The notes beneath the pieces are model-generated. The model searched no databases. It saw only the letters and a program-made list of their open reading frames with translations, and had not been told where the DNA came from. A stretch of DNA of 64,000 bases, from NCBI GenBank assembly GCA_949425635.1, contig CASPWD010000003.1:1-64000 (forward strand), given 5' to 3'. Each line of letters begins with the position of its first letter. The stretch's first letter is position 1. The translations under genes were made by a program, and so were the position numbers. This DNA is from an uncultured Bacilli bacterium. GTDB lineage: Bacteria > Bacillota_I > Bacilli_A > RF39 > UBA660. Positions 16,916-25,741 of the stretch are shown piece by piece.

Positions 16916-18506
16916 AAATTTTAATGCAAATACTACTGCTGTAATGGACATGAATACTATGTCTAAAAGATTTGAAAACATGCTTACTTCTGTTACAGAT
17001 ATGATAAATGATAATAATATATATTCTGTATGGATAAAATTAGTCATAGGTAAATCTAGCAAACATCAAATAATATTCGATACAAGTAGTACAAATAGAG
17101 ATAAAAATTTATTTATAGGATTAGACTATGAAAAATGTGGTGCTGGTGTTGCAAATAAATTTACATTTAAAGTAGCTTATGACTTATTTCATTATGGACA
17201 AGATACTAAGGGAAATGTTGAGAAGTTGGATGAGTTAATATATAAAGCAATGAATACTACTGAATATAAAGAAGCAATGGATATGTTTTATTGTAAATTT
17301 CAATATGGATATAATGTTACAGGAAATACACAAATAGTTAGCCCTTTATATGAAGGATTAATTTTGGATATTATACCTTCTATTGATTATACAAATGGAA
17401 AAACATATTATACTATATCTGGAAATAGTATAATATCAGGTGCAAGTATTACATATTCTTTTGATGAAATTGGTAATAGTGAAACAGAAGAAGGAAGATG
17501 GAAAGGTTTGGATTTAGTATTATGGATACTATGGTACTATCATGGAAATAAAGCAACTATAAGTCAACTTCCACAAGATTATTCTGGGAATATAGATAAC
17601 CAACATGATGATGTTAAAAAAGGAATTTCACCTGCAATGAATATAGATATACCTGCTGATTTAATGAATAGTTCTAGTAATGTATATATGCCACAAATGA
17701 ATGAGATGACGGCTATAGATTATTGTAAAGAAGTGCTAAATAAAACTGTGAATATAAATGATTCCAGATTTAATGGAGATACTAAAAATCCTGATTATGA
17801 TTTAGAAGATGATGAATTTAGACCTTACTACACTTTATATATAACTGATTCAGGAGGCTCTGGTGTACCTACAATACATATTGCCTTTATATCTTCTAAA
17901 GATGACGAAAATACTAGAAAAGAAGCATATCCAATAAATTTTAACTTTACATGGTATAATCAAAAAAATAGTATTGTAATAAACTGGCAACCTGATGTAA
18001 GTGTTAGAAATTACCTACTAACAAGAGCAGAAAATGAGCATAAAAAATTAGCATTACAAAAAATACAAGATGCAGTTAATAGTACACTCAAAGATACAGG
18101 AAACAATGTAAAAAATGCAGTAGAAGATGCTAAGAATAAGATAAATGGTATAGTAAAAGGGGAATCATCAGATATTACAGGAGCTGCAAAATCTGTAATC
18201 AGTCTTATTGTTTCAGGTAGTGTTGCATTAGGTGTATTAGCTGCAAATGCAGTATTAGATAGTAAGATAAAAGAATTATCAAATACAACAGAAGAATTCT
18301 ATAAAGCAAAACTTACATTAGTAGGTATGCCTTGCGATATTCCTATTGGTGTATTATTAGATATAAAACCAGTCATATTAGAATCTGTTAGTAGAACTCA
18401 AGGAAAATATTATACATTAGGTGCAAAAGATACCATAAACAGTAATGGTTTATTTACAACTACAATAGAAGTATTTAGATTAAAAGATAGAAATAAAAGA
18501 AATTAG
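16908..18506 (+). CDS. baseplate hub / tail protein, gp27-like
   Basis: 532 residues from the ATG at 16908 (AAAAGGAGGA upstream). Beta-rich N-terminal and middle parts suit a tail hub that adapts the six-fold baseplate to the three-fold spike. Around residues 384-450 there is an unusual helical insert ending in a hydrophobic stretch (VSGSVALGVLAANAVL). The C-terminus (YYTLGAKDTI, GLFTTTIEVFRL) is typical of gpD/gp27-type hub folds. Position just before the spike supports the call. The insert could be a membrane-active or oligomerising helix. Confidence 0.7.
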   Translation: MARNFNANTTAVMDMNTMSKRFENMLTSVTDMINDNNIYSVWIKLVIGKSSKHQIIFDTSSTNRDKNLFIGLDYEKCGAGVANKFTFKVAYDLFHYGQDTKGNVEKLDELIYKAMNTTEYKEAMDMFYCKFQYGYNVTGNTQIVSPLYEGLILDIIPSIDYTNGKTYYTISGNSIISGASITYSFDEIGNSETEEGRWKGLDLVLWILWYYHGNKATISQLPQDYSGNIDNQHDDVKKGISPAMNIDIPADLMNSSSNVYMPQMNEMTAIDYCKEVLNKTVNINDSRFNGDTKNPDYDLEDDEFRPYYTLYITDSGGSGVPTIHIAFISSKDDENTRKEAYPINFNFTWYNQKNSIVINWQPDVSVRNYLLTRAENEHKKLALQKIQDAVNSTLKDTGNNVKNAVEDAKNKINGIVKGESSDITGAAKSVISLIVSGSVALGVLAANAVLDSKIKELSNTTEEFYKAKLTLVGMPCDIPIGVLLDIKPVILESVSRTQGKYYTLGAKDTINSNGLFTTTIEVFRLKDRNKRN

Positions 18507-18517
18507 GAGGTCATTAC

Positions 18518-20200
18518 ATGGATATTTCAAATAAAATAACTTACTATATGAAAGTTATGTCTGCTTATGTAGTCAATAAAAATAGTAGTGATGACCCTTC
18601 TGGAGATTCTAAAAGAGCACAGGTATATATACCAAGTATTCAAATGGAACTTGAAAATATGTATAAAACATATATAAATGAATCAGATAAGAAAAATGCA
18701 AAAGGGTATAGGAAGTTCCCATGGGCTTACAATACTGTTGAAAATCTAAATGAAGGTGACCTTGTATATGTTTCTGCATTAAATAACACAAATGGGGATT
18801 ATTTAATTATTGGAAGAGACGCATCTTGTTTTCCTTCAGGTGGTATTGGTGGTGGAGACAGTTTAGATGCATCAGGAATTGCAGAATTATTAGCACCATT
18901 AGTTATTCACAATGAAATGAGCCAAGGAACAATGCCAACATTATCAGATGCTTGGGATAATAATATATCTGATTATGCTTATGGAAATTATAATACGAAT
19001 ACATCTAAATATTGGACTGTTGGAATAGGACAATGGGATGCTACAAGAGCATATAATCTATTATTAGATATTGCAAGAGAAGATGGAAATTGGAGAAATA
19101 ATTGGGGAGATAAAAGTAGTGATTTATACAAAGCATTAGATAGTGATTGTAATGGGGGTAATTATTCTAGTAAGTTTGACTTAAATATAATAGGAAGAAC
19201 ATCAAATCAAAGTACAATTTCTAGTATAAAATCAATGTTGGTTTCAAGTGTAGGTAAAAAAGTGCAACTTACCAAATTAAGAGCAGATTTAACTAATGTT
19301 GTTCAAGGTTTAATGGATTCAGGAATTACAAATCCAGCAATAATTATTATGGTAGGAGATATTGTACATCAATATGGTTCTATTGGTTCAGAATTGAAAA
19401 ATGCAGCTAAAAATCCTTCTAGCCTAAATGTAAATCAAGAAAATCTAAATAAAGTAATATCATCATATTCAAACTCTCCTTCAAGTATGATGCAAGATTT
19501 TGAGAAATTTCAAGTATGGTTCTTTGACACATACTTACCTACAAGTTTCCATAATCAATATAAGCCTAGAAGAAGTAATGCTCCAGTTTATATTAGAGAA
19601 TTATATAAACAAGGTAAGTTAGTAGATGCTGGATTAACTATGATAGGTGATTTAGTTGCAACTTCTTACAGAGGTATTACTATTGTATCTCCTTTGAAAG
19701 ATGAAGTTGTTGCAGCTTATCAATCTGATTTCTTTAGTGGTACATTACATCACCAATACAAAGCACATAAAATCAATACTTATTTTGGTAGCTATAAAAC
19801 AATGTATCAAAATGGAAGTCTTAAACCACACGCTGGTGTTGATTTCAATATCAGTAGGGGAGAATTATATTATGCATCTCATAATGGTACAATGACAGTT
19901 ACAGATTCTAACAGTGGTTATGGTTATCATGTAAAGATAAAATTTAATGAAGCAGGACATAATTGGACTATAATTTATGGACACATGGATAGAGCATTAT
20001 CTAAACCGTACTTTACTCCAGGAACTTATGAGATAAAAGCTGGGCAACCAGTAGGAGCAGGAGATAGTACAGGAAATTCAACAGGAGACCACTTACACTA
20101 CGAAATTCAAATGGATGGGACACCAATAAATCCGTTACTGTTTTTGGGTATGGGAAATGCAGTTACTAAATTCTACCCTAACCAACAATTAAATGAATAG
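18518..20200 (+). CDS. baseplate spike with muramidase-like and M23 peptidase domains
   Basis: 560 residues. Residues 1-105 look like a gp5-type OB fold ending in GDYLIIGRDAS. Near 165-185, YWTVGIGQWDATRAYNLLLDI matches the core of tail-associated lysozyme-like domains. The C-terminal 140 residues are an M23 metallopeptidase with zinc ligands in HAGVD (about 438 and 442) and HLHYEI (about 525-527). The protein should cut glycan strands and peptide crosslinks of the host wall as the tube enters. AGGAGG precedes the ATG. Confidence 0.85.
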   Translation: MDISNKITYYMKVMSAYVVNKNSSDDPSGDSKRAQVYIPSIQMELENMYKTYINESDKKNAKGYRKFPWAYNTVENLNEGDLVYVSALNNTNGDYLIIGRDASCFPSGGIGGGDSLDASGIAELLAPLVIHNEMSQGTMPTLSDAWDNNISDYAYGNYNTNTSKYWTVGIGQWDATRAYNLLLDIAREDGNWRNNWGDKSSDLYKALDSDCNGGNYSSKFDLNIIGRTSNQSTISSIKSMLVSSVGKKVQLTKLRADLTNVVQGLMDSGITNPAIIIMVGDIVHQYGSIGSELKNAAKNPSSLNVNQENLNKVISSYSNSPSSMMQDFEKFQVWFFDTYLPTSFHNQYKPRRSNAPVYIRELYKQGKLVDAGLTMIGDLVATSYRGITIVSPLKDEVVAAYQSDFFSGTLHHQYKAHKINTYFGSYKTMYQNGSLKPHAGVDFNISRGELYYASHNGTMTVTDSNSGYGYHVKIKFNEAGHNWTIIYGHMDRALSKPYFTPGTYEIKAGQPVGAGDSTGNSTGDHLHYEIQMDGTPINPLLFLGMGNAVTKFYPNQQLNE

Positions 20201-20213
20201 GAGGTATATAATT

Positions 20214-20606
20214 ATGAAATTTACAACTTTTGCATTTCCAACAATGATAGATAGAATAAATGGAAAAACAAGATTATCGACAGATGAAAAAAGTGTTAAT
20301 GAATGTTTAGGTATTCTTTTAAGAACAAGACCAGGAGAATTAATGGGTGAACCTGGGTATGGTTGTAATCTAATAAATAGAATATATCAATATAATGGTG
20401 TTATTCTTGCAGATTTATGTAAAGAAGACATTATGGAAGCTGCATCTATATGGGAAAAAAGATGTACTATAAATAAAGATGATATACAAATCATTAGAAA
20501 AGATAGATATGTATATATTTATATACTATACACTAATCTAATAACAGGAACTATTGAAGAATTAGAAGTAAATTTAGATTATACAACAGATACAACTTAT
20601 TACTAA
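20214..20606 (+). CDS. baseplate wedge protein, gp25-like
   Basis: 130 residues from the ATG at 20214, which has TAGGAGG upstream. Sequence features of the gp25/GpW lysozyme-like family are LLRTRPGELMGEPGYGCNL near residues 38-56 and the final beta strands. In T4, gp25 initiates sheath polymerisation from the baseplate. It closes the tail operon; a strong terminator hairpin follows 20 bases later. Confidence 0.88.
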   Translation: MKFTTFAFPTMIDRINGKTRLSTDEKSVNECLGILLRTRPGELMGEPGYGCNLINRIYQYNGVILADLCKEDIMEAASIWEKRCTINKDDIQIIRKDRYVYIYILYTNLITGTIEELEVNLDYTTDTTYY

Positions 20607-20626
20607 AATATGCAATATTAATAGTC

Positions 20627-20667
20627 TGAAAGATGTTTATAATAGTGTAAACATCTTTCAATATTTT
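20627..20667 (+). terminator. terminator ending the tail operon
   Basis: Perfect 13-bp stem (20627-20639 with 20648-20660), eight-base loop, then ATATTTT. Confidence 0.8.
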
Positions 20668-20669
20668 AA

Positions 20670-20736
20670 ATAGAAATACTTGACAAATATATAAAATTGT
20701 TATCAATTCGAAGCAAGATTGATACTGAATTTCTAT
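20670..20736 (+). promoter_or_regulatory. nested inverted repeats upstream of nrdD
   Basis: An outer 8-bp pair (20670-20677 with 20729-20736) encloses an inner 7-bp pair (20701-20707 with 20718-20724). TTGACA at 20680-20685 resembles the early -35 box on the plus strand, but no good -10 follows at 17 bases. It may be a regulatory stem-loop or operator next to the late promoter copy at 20737. Confidence 0.35.
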
Positions 20737-20749
20737 TAAAATATTAATG
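20737..20749 (+). promoter_or_regulatory. putative phage late promoter, copy 5 (divergent end)
   Basis: TAAAATATTAATG followed by TAAT instead of AGG and preceded by T instead of G. It lies 43 bases before the nrdD ATG, the same distance as copy 3. Confidence 0.5.
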
Positions 20750-20779
20750 TAATACATTTTTTGAGAGGAGAAGATAATA

Positions 20780-22954
20780 ATGGAAGTAATCAAGAGAGAT
20801 GGTAAGATTACACATTTTGACGAAGATAAAATCAAAGTTGCAATTAACAAAGCTAATGCTGAAGTAGTTGTAAAAGAAAGAGCAACAGATGAGGAAATAT
20901 TAGAAATAATCAAACACATTAAAGATTTAAACAAAGAACAAATAAGTGTTGAGGAAATTCAAGATATTATTGAAAATAAATTAATGGACTTTGGTAAGAA
21001 TTTATTATCAAAAAAATATATTGTTTATAGGTATCAAAGGGAGTTAGTTAGAAAACAAAATACAACAGACCAAACAATTAAAGAATTAATTGAGGGTGAT
21101 AGTGAATATTGGAATACAGAAAATTCTAATAAAAATGCTATTGTTGTAACTACTCAAAGAGATTATATCGCAGGTACTACAAGCACAGATATAACAAGAA
21201 GATTTTTATTACCAAAAGAAATAGTTGAAGCACATGACAAAGGTATATTACATTTCCATGATGCTGATTATTTTGCACAAAAAATACATAATTGTTGTTT
21301 AATCAATTTAGATGATATGTTACAAAATGGAACTATTATAAATGGTGTTATGATAGAGAAACCACATAAATTTATAACAGCATCTACTATTGCAACACAA
21401 ATAATTTTAGGTGTTAGTTCATCTCAATATGGTGGTTGTACAGTATCTTTAACACATCTAGCACCATTTGTAAGAGATAGTTATAATAAATATTTAGAAG
21501 AATATATTAATAGAGGTTTAGACGAAGAGAAAGCAAAAGAATTTGCTAAATTAGATACTAAAAAAGAAGTTGAGGCTGGAGTTCAAACATTTAATTATCA
21601 AGTAAATTCTATGACAAACACTAACGGTCAAGCACCATTTCTATCTGTATGTATGTATCTAGGGGAGACAGATGAATACAAAGATGAGTTAGCAATGATA
21701 ATAGAAGAATTTTTAAATCAAAGAATTTTAGGATTTAAAAATGAACAAGGTGTATATATAACACCAGCATTTCCAAAACTTTTATACGTGTTAGAAGAAG
21801 ATAATATTTATGAAGATAGTAAATATTGGTATCTAACAGAATTAGCAGCAAAATGTACTGCTAAAAGAATGGTTCCTGATTATATTTCTGAAAAAGTTAT
21901 GAAAGAATTAAAGAAAGATAAATCAGGTAATGGAAACTGCTATCCTTGTATGGGTTGTAGAAGTTTCTTAACACCAGATAGACAAACAGAAAATTATGGT
22001 AAAGCATTAAACTATGATAAAAATAAATCTAAATATTATGGAAGATTTAATCAAGGTGTTGTAACAATAAACTTACCTGATATTGCTTTATCTTCTAAAA
22101 AAGATATGGATAAATTCTGGGAAATATTTGATGAGAGATTAGAATTATGTCACAAAGCTTTACAATGTAGACATGAAAGATTAAGTACAGCAATATCAGA
22201 TGTTGCTCCTATCATGTGGCAAAATGGTGCATTAGCAAGATTGAAAAAAGGTGAAAGTATTCATGAATTATTACATCACGGATACTCAACAATTTCATTA
22301 GGTTATGCTGGTTTGTATGAGTGTGTTAAATATATGACTGGATATTCTCATACAGGAGAAGGTAAAGAATTTGGTTTAGCAGTAATGCAACATTTGAATG
22401 ATGCTTGTGCAAAATGGAAAGCAGCAGAAGATATTGATTATTCAGTATATGGTACTCCTATTGAAAGCACAACATATAAATTTGCTAAAAAATTAAAAGA
22501 AAGATTTGGTGTTGTAGAAGGAATAACAGACAGGGATTATATTACAAACTCTTATCATGTACCAGTATTTGAAGAAATTGATGCATTTACAAAATTAAAA
22601 TTAGAGAGTGATTTTCAAAAACTATCTCCTGGAGGTGCAATTTCCTATATTGAAACACCTAATTTACAAAATAACTTAGATGCAGTAATTCAAGTTATAA
22701 AATTCATATATGGAAATATTATGTATGCAGAACTTAATACTAAATCTGATTATTGTCAAAAATGTGGTTTTGATGGAGAAATTCTAGTTGATGAAAATTT
22801 AGAATGGTACTGCCCTAACTGTGGAAACAGAGACCATAATAAAATGAATGTTGCTAGACGTACTTGTGGTTATATAGGAAGTAATTTCTGGAATAGAGGT
22901 AGAACACAAGAAATTAAAGAAAGAGTATTACATTTAGATAATAAAGATTTATAA
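20780..22954 (+). CDS. nrdD: anaerobic ribonucleoside-triphosphate reductase (class III), NrdD
   Basis: 724 residues, full length. The N-terminus is an ATP-cone (EVIKRDGKITHFDEDKIKVA). The catalytic barrel ends with a zinc site of paired cysteines near 658/661 and 677/680, then the glycyl-radical motif RTCGYIGSNFWNRGR around 693-707. The enzyme makes dNTP precursors using a glycyl radical that oxygen destroys, so the host lives without oxygen. Its activase NrdG is encoded four genes downstream in the same operon. GAGAGGAG precedes the ATG. Confidence 0.97.
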   Translation: MEVIKRDGKITHFDEDKIKVAINKANAEVVVKERATDEEILEIIKHIKDLNKEQISVEEIQDIIENKLMDFGKNLLSKKYIVYRYQRELVRKQNTTDQTIKELIEGDSEYWNTENSNKNAIVVTTQRDYIAGTTSTDITRRFLLPKEIVEAHDKGILHFHDADYFAQKIHNCCLINLDDMLQNGTIINGVMIEKPHKFITASTIATQIILGVSSSQYGGCTVSLTHLAPFVRDSYNKYLEEYINRGLDEEKAKEFAKLDTKKEVEAGVQTFNYQVNSMTNTNGQAPFLSVCMYLGETDEYKDELAMIIEEFLNQRILGFKNEQGVYITPAFPKLLYVLEEDNIYEDSKYWYLTELAAKCTAKRMVPDYISEKVMKELKKDKSGNGNCYPCMGCRSFLTPDRQTENYGKALNYDKNKSKYYGRFNQGVVTINLPDIALSSKKDMDKFWEIFDERLELCHKALQCRHERLSTAISDVAPIMWQNGALARLKKGESIHELLHHGYSTISLGYAGLYECVKYMTGYSHTGEGKEFGLAVMQHLNDACAKWKAAEDIDYSVYGTPIESTTYKFAKKLKERFGVVEGITDRDYITNSYHVPVFEEIDAFTKLKLESDFQKLSPGGAISYIETPNLQNNLDAVIQVIKFIYGNIMYAELNTKSDYCQKCGFDGEILVDENLEWYCPNCGNRDHNKMNVARRTCGYIGSNFWNRGRTQEIKERVLHLDNKDL

Positions 22955-22973
22955 TTTTAAAGGAGAATATTTT

Positions 22974-23237
22974 ATGAATTGGAAAGAAGTAATTAAATTA
23001 CAAAATGAAGAATTTGAGTTTTTAGATACAATAGATATAAGTCAATATATTCCAAGTAATGGAGAAATAGATGTATGGGAACTAATGCAGACAATAGAAA
23101 AGAACCACAGTAAAGATTATAGGGAACTCTATATATTTAATGTTATAACTGAAAGTGAATTTATAGATTATCTTAAAAAGAGATATAACATATATCATAG
23201 AGAATCTATAACAAATTTTATAAAATTTAGTGAATAA
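22974..23237 (+). CDS. hypothetical protein in nucleotide operon
   Basis: Unrecognised 87-residue acidic protein between nrdD and glyA, with AAAGGAG before the ATG. Rich in aromatic and acidic residues, mostly helical by eye, no cysteine or membrane segment. Spacing of 19 and 12 bases to its neighbours shows it belongs to the operon. Confidence 0.7.
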   Translation: MNWKEVIKLQNEEFEFLDTIDISQYIPSNGEIDVWELMQTIEKNHSKDYRELYIFNVITESEFIDYLKKRYNIYHRESITNFIKFSE

Positions 23238-23249
23238 GGAGTAAATAGT

Positions 23250-24485
23250 ATGAGTAGTTATGAAGATTTAATTCAATTAGAACAACAAAGACAAAATGAC
23301 AATATAGAACTTATTGCAAGTGAAAATTTTTGTAGTAGTAGAATAAGAGAAGCATGTGGAAGTATATTAACTAATAAATATGCTGAAGGTTATTCTAGAA
23401 AAAGGTATTATGGTGGTTGTCAATATATAGATATGATAGAAACAAAAGCAATAGAGGATGCTTGCAAACTATTTAATTGTAAATATGCAAATGTTCAACC
23501 ACATTGTGGTAGTAGTGCTAATCAAGCAATATATAGAGCATTTCTTAAACCAAATGACAATGTATTGTCTATGAACTTGGGTGCTGGAGGGCATCTAAGC
23601 CATGGACATAAAATGAGTTTCTCAGGACAAGATTATAATATAATTTCTTATGGTTTAACAGATGATGGAATACTTGATTATGAAGATTTAGAAAATAAAT
23701 TATTTAAGTATGGTGCAGATATGGTACTTGTGGGAGCAAGCTCATATTCAAGAATAATTGACTATGAAAGAATTGGAAGAATTATAGAAGACTATGTAAA
23801 TAGTACTGGTGCAGAAAAACCACTATATATGGTAGATATGGCTCATGTAGCTGGTTTAATTGCTGCTGGGTTACACCCATCTCCATTCCCATGGGCTGAT
23901 GTTGTAACAAGCACTACACACAAAACATTAAGAGGACCAAGAGGTGGACTTATTCTAACAAATAATGAAGAAATGATAAAAAAGATAAACAGAACTGTAT
24001 TTCCTGGCATACAAGGTGGACCATTAGAGCATATAATTGCTGCAAAAGGTATTTGTTTTGAAGAAGCAATGCAATCTGAATTTAGAGATTATATTAACCA
24101 AGTAATTGAAAATTCTAAAGCATTTGCAACTAAATTTATAGATTTAGGTTGGAAGGTAATATCAAATGGAACAGACAATCACATGTTCATATTAGATACT
24201 TTCCATTCAATAGGACTTACAGGACAACAGGTTGAGGAAGCATTAGATAAAATAAATATAACTGTAAATAAAAATCAAATATGGAAAGACCCATTACCAC
24301 CTTTAAAATCAAGTGGAGTTAGAATTGGAACAGCTGCAATGACTACTAAAGGTTGGAAAGAAGAACAATTTACAATACTTGCAGAAATAATAGTTGCTTA
24401 TTTATTAGGTATTGCTTCAAATCTTCCAGTAAATATAGAAAACTTTAAAAATCTAGTAAAAAATCTAAATGTTAAAGGAGAATAA
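23250..24485 (+). CDS. glyA: serine hydroxymethyltransferase
   Basis: 411 residues, the normal length. Conserved parts are all present: ELIASENF near the start, NKYAEGY, the active-site TSTTHKTLRGPRGG with the PLP-binding lysine at about residue 224, GPLEH, and GVRIGTAAMTTKG near the end. It converts serine and tetrahydrofolate to glycine and 5,10-methylene-tetrahydrofolate, the carbon donor used by ThyX encoded in the same operon. Phage-borne copies are uncommon. A role in DNA base hypermodification is an alternative but no partner enzyme is evident here. Confidence 0.95.
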   Translation: MSSYEDLIQLEQQRQNDNIELIASENFCSSRIREACGSILTNKYAEGYSRKRYYGGCQYIDMIETKAIEDACKLFNCKYANVQPHCGSSANQAIYRAFLKPNDNVLSMNLGAGGHLSHGHKMSFSGQDYNIISYGLTDDGILDYEDLENKLFKYGADMVLVGASSYSRIIDYERIGRIIEDYVNSTGAEKPLYMVDMAHVAGLIAAGLHPSPFPWADVVTSTTHKTLRGPRGGLILTNNEEMIKKINRTVFPGIQGGPLEHIIAAKGICFEEAMQSEFRDYINQVIENSKAFATKFIDLGWKVISNGTDNHMFILDTFHSIGLTGQQVEEALDKINITVNKNQIWKDPLPPLKSSGVRIGTAAMTTKGWKEEQFTILAEIIVAYLLGIASNLPVNIENFKNLVKNLNVKGE

Positions 24486-24486
24486 T

Positions 24487-24759
24487 ATGAAGATATCAGA
24501 TATTCAAAAATATGCAGAGCTTAGAGATTTACAAATCCCTATAATAGATGGTTTTGATGAAAGTACAATACTTGGATTATCTCAAGATAATAAAGTTATT
24601 TATAGTTTTGATAAAATGATAAATAATTTAAAAGACAGAGATGGAATGACAACAATAGAAGCACAAGAATACATTGAGTATAATATTATAAGAGCATTAC
24701 CTTATTTAGGGAATAATGCTCCTGTAATTCTTTATATAGAACATATTATTATTGATTAG
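24487..24759 (+). CDS. conserved hypothetical protein of phages
   Basis: 90 residues from the ATG at 24487, immediately after the glyA stop, with AAAGGAG inside the end of glyA. The pattern of a leading IPIIDGFDESTILG, then IYSFDKM, MTTIEAQEYIEYNIIRALPY and a hydrophobic end is that of a widespread small uncharacterised protein of phages and gut bacteria. Function unknown. Confidence 0.75.
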   Translation: MKISDIQKYAELRDLQIPIIDGFDESTILGLSQDNKVIYSFDKMINNLKDRDGMTTIEAQEYIEYNIIRALPYLGNNAPVILYIEHIIID

Positions 24760-24771
24760 GGGGTATTTTAA

Positions 24772-25260
24772 TTGAATTACAATAAAATTAGAAAAATGGA
24801 TATATCAAATGGACCTGGAGTTAGGGTATCTATCTTCATGCAAGGTTGTGCATTTCATTGTAAAAATTGTTTTAATCCTGAAACTTGGGATTTTGATAAT
24901 GGTTTAGAATTTTGTGGAGAAACTATACAAAAAGTAATAGAATTATGTGACAAACCAGAAATTGCAGGGCTATCTATATTAGGAGGAGAACCATTACATC
25001 CAAGAAATATAGAAGGAACTACACAATTAGCAGAAGCATTTAAAAAGAAATTTATTGATAAAAATATATGGGTATGGACTGGTTTTCAATTTGAAAATAT
25101 AAGGAATAGTAAAGTATTACAGTACATAGATGTTTTAGTAGACGGACAATTTAAAGAAGAATGTAGAAATCCAAAGTTACAATGGAGAGGTTCTGAAAAT
25201 CAAAGAGTAATAGATGTAAAATCTACAATTAAAACTAATAGAATAGTTGAAATAAAATAG
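24772..25260 (+). CDS. nrdG: anaerobic ribonucleotide reductase activating protein, NrdG
   Basis: 162 residues, normal for NrdG. Start is TTG, just after GGGGG; no ATG lies nearby and the N-terminus MNYNKIRKMDISNGPGVRVS matches the family. The radical-SAM cluster CAFHCKNC (about residues 26-33) is present, followed by LGGEPLHP and WVWTGF. It uses S-adenosylmethionine and a 4Fe-4S cluster to make the glycyl radical on NrdD, encoded in the same operon. Confidence 0.95.
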   Translation: MNYNKIRKMDISNGPGVRVSIFMQGCAFHCKNCFNPETWDFDNGLEFCGETIQKVIELCDKPEIAGLSILGGEPLHPRNIEGTTQLAEAFKKKFIDKNIWVWTGFQFENIRNSKVLQYIDVLVDGQFKEECRNPKLQWRGSENQRVIDVKSTIKTNRIVEIK

Positions 25261-25334
25261 GTCGCTTTGTAACCAGAATAAATTTCTAGGCAATTTAAAA
25301 TAAAAGTAATATAAGTTTATAGGAGGTAGGAAAA

Positions 25335-25514
25335 ATGGACTGGAAAATCAAAATATGTGCATTAGGGTTATTAATATTAGGTATAACAGAAACAATACAT
25401 TATTATAAAAAGGTGAAAGATGGTAGTCATACAGAATTACCTAAATTATTATTTTATTCTATAATGGCAACATCTGGATTTTGGGCATTATTTATATCTA
25501 TATTATGGAGGTAG
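25335..25514 (+). CDS. tiny two-segment membrane protein
   Basis: 59 residues with AGGAGGTAGG before the ATG. Hydrophobic segments at about 5-20 and 38-57 are separated by a charged loop (HYYKKVKDGSHTE). It is followed five bases later by another small membrane protein. Size and topology would suit a holin or antiholin, but no endolysin gene is adjacent, so this stays open. Confidence 0.65.
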   Translation: MDWKIKICALGLLILGITETIHYYKKVKDGSHTELPKLLFYSIMATSGFWALFISILWR

Positions 25515-25518
25515 AAAG

Positions 25519-25728
25519 ATGGAATTTTATGAACTTTTAATCCTAGTATTTGGTTGTTTATCTTTATTAGACTTAATTAGATGGAAAATTACAGAACTTA
25601 CAAATAAGAATGTAGTTTCAATATTAGAAGTATTAGGTGGTTATAAAACAAGTTTTATAGTTAAACAAATAATAGAAAAGTTATTAGTAGTAATCTGTAT
25701 TATATGGATAATATGGAAACTATGGTAG
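25519..25728 (+). CDS. small two-segment membrane protein
   Basis: 69 residues with hydrophobic segments at about 4-21 and 50-68 and a basic loop between (RWKITELTNKN). TATGGAGG within the preceding gene's end serves as ribosome site. It forms a pair with the 59-residue membrane protein just upstream. Holin-like or an anchor for nucleotide enzymes at the membrane are both guesses. Confidence 0.65.
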   Translation: MEFYELLILVFGCLSLLDLIRWKITELTNKNVVSILEVLGGYKTSFIVKQIIEKLLVVICIIWIIWKLW

Positions 25729-25741
25729 TTGGAGGTATTTT

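Noticed and set aside
23250-24485. SHMT as evidence of a hypermodified-base pathway
   Set aside because: No hydroxymethylase, nucleotide kinase for modified bases or glycosyltransferase is visible, while ThyX in the same operon explains the need for methylene-tetrahydrofolate.
25261-25334. Short gap after nrdG as a regulatory RNA
   Set aside because: Only 74 bases, with no stable stem, promoter motif or terminator visible beyond the ribosome site.
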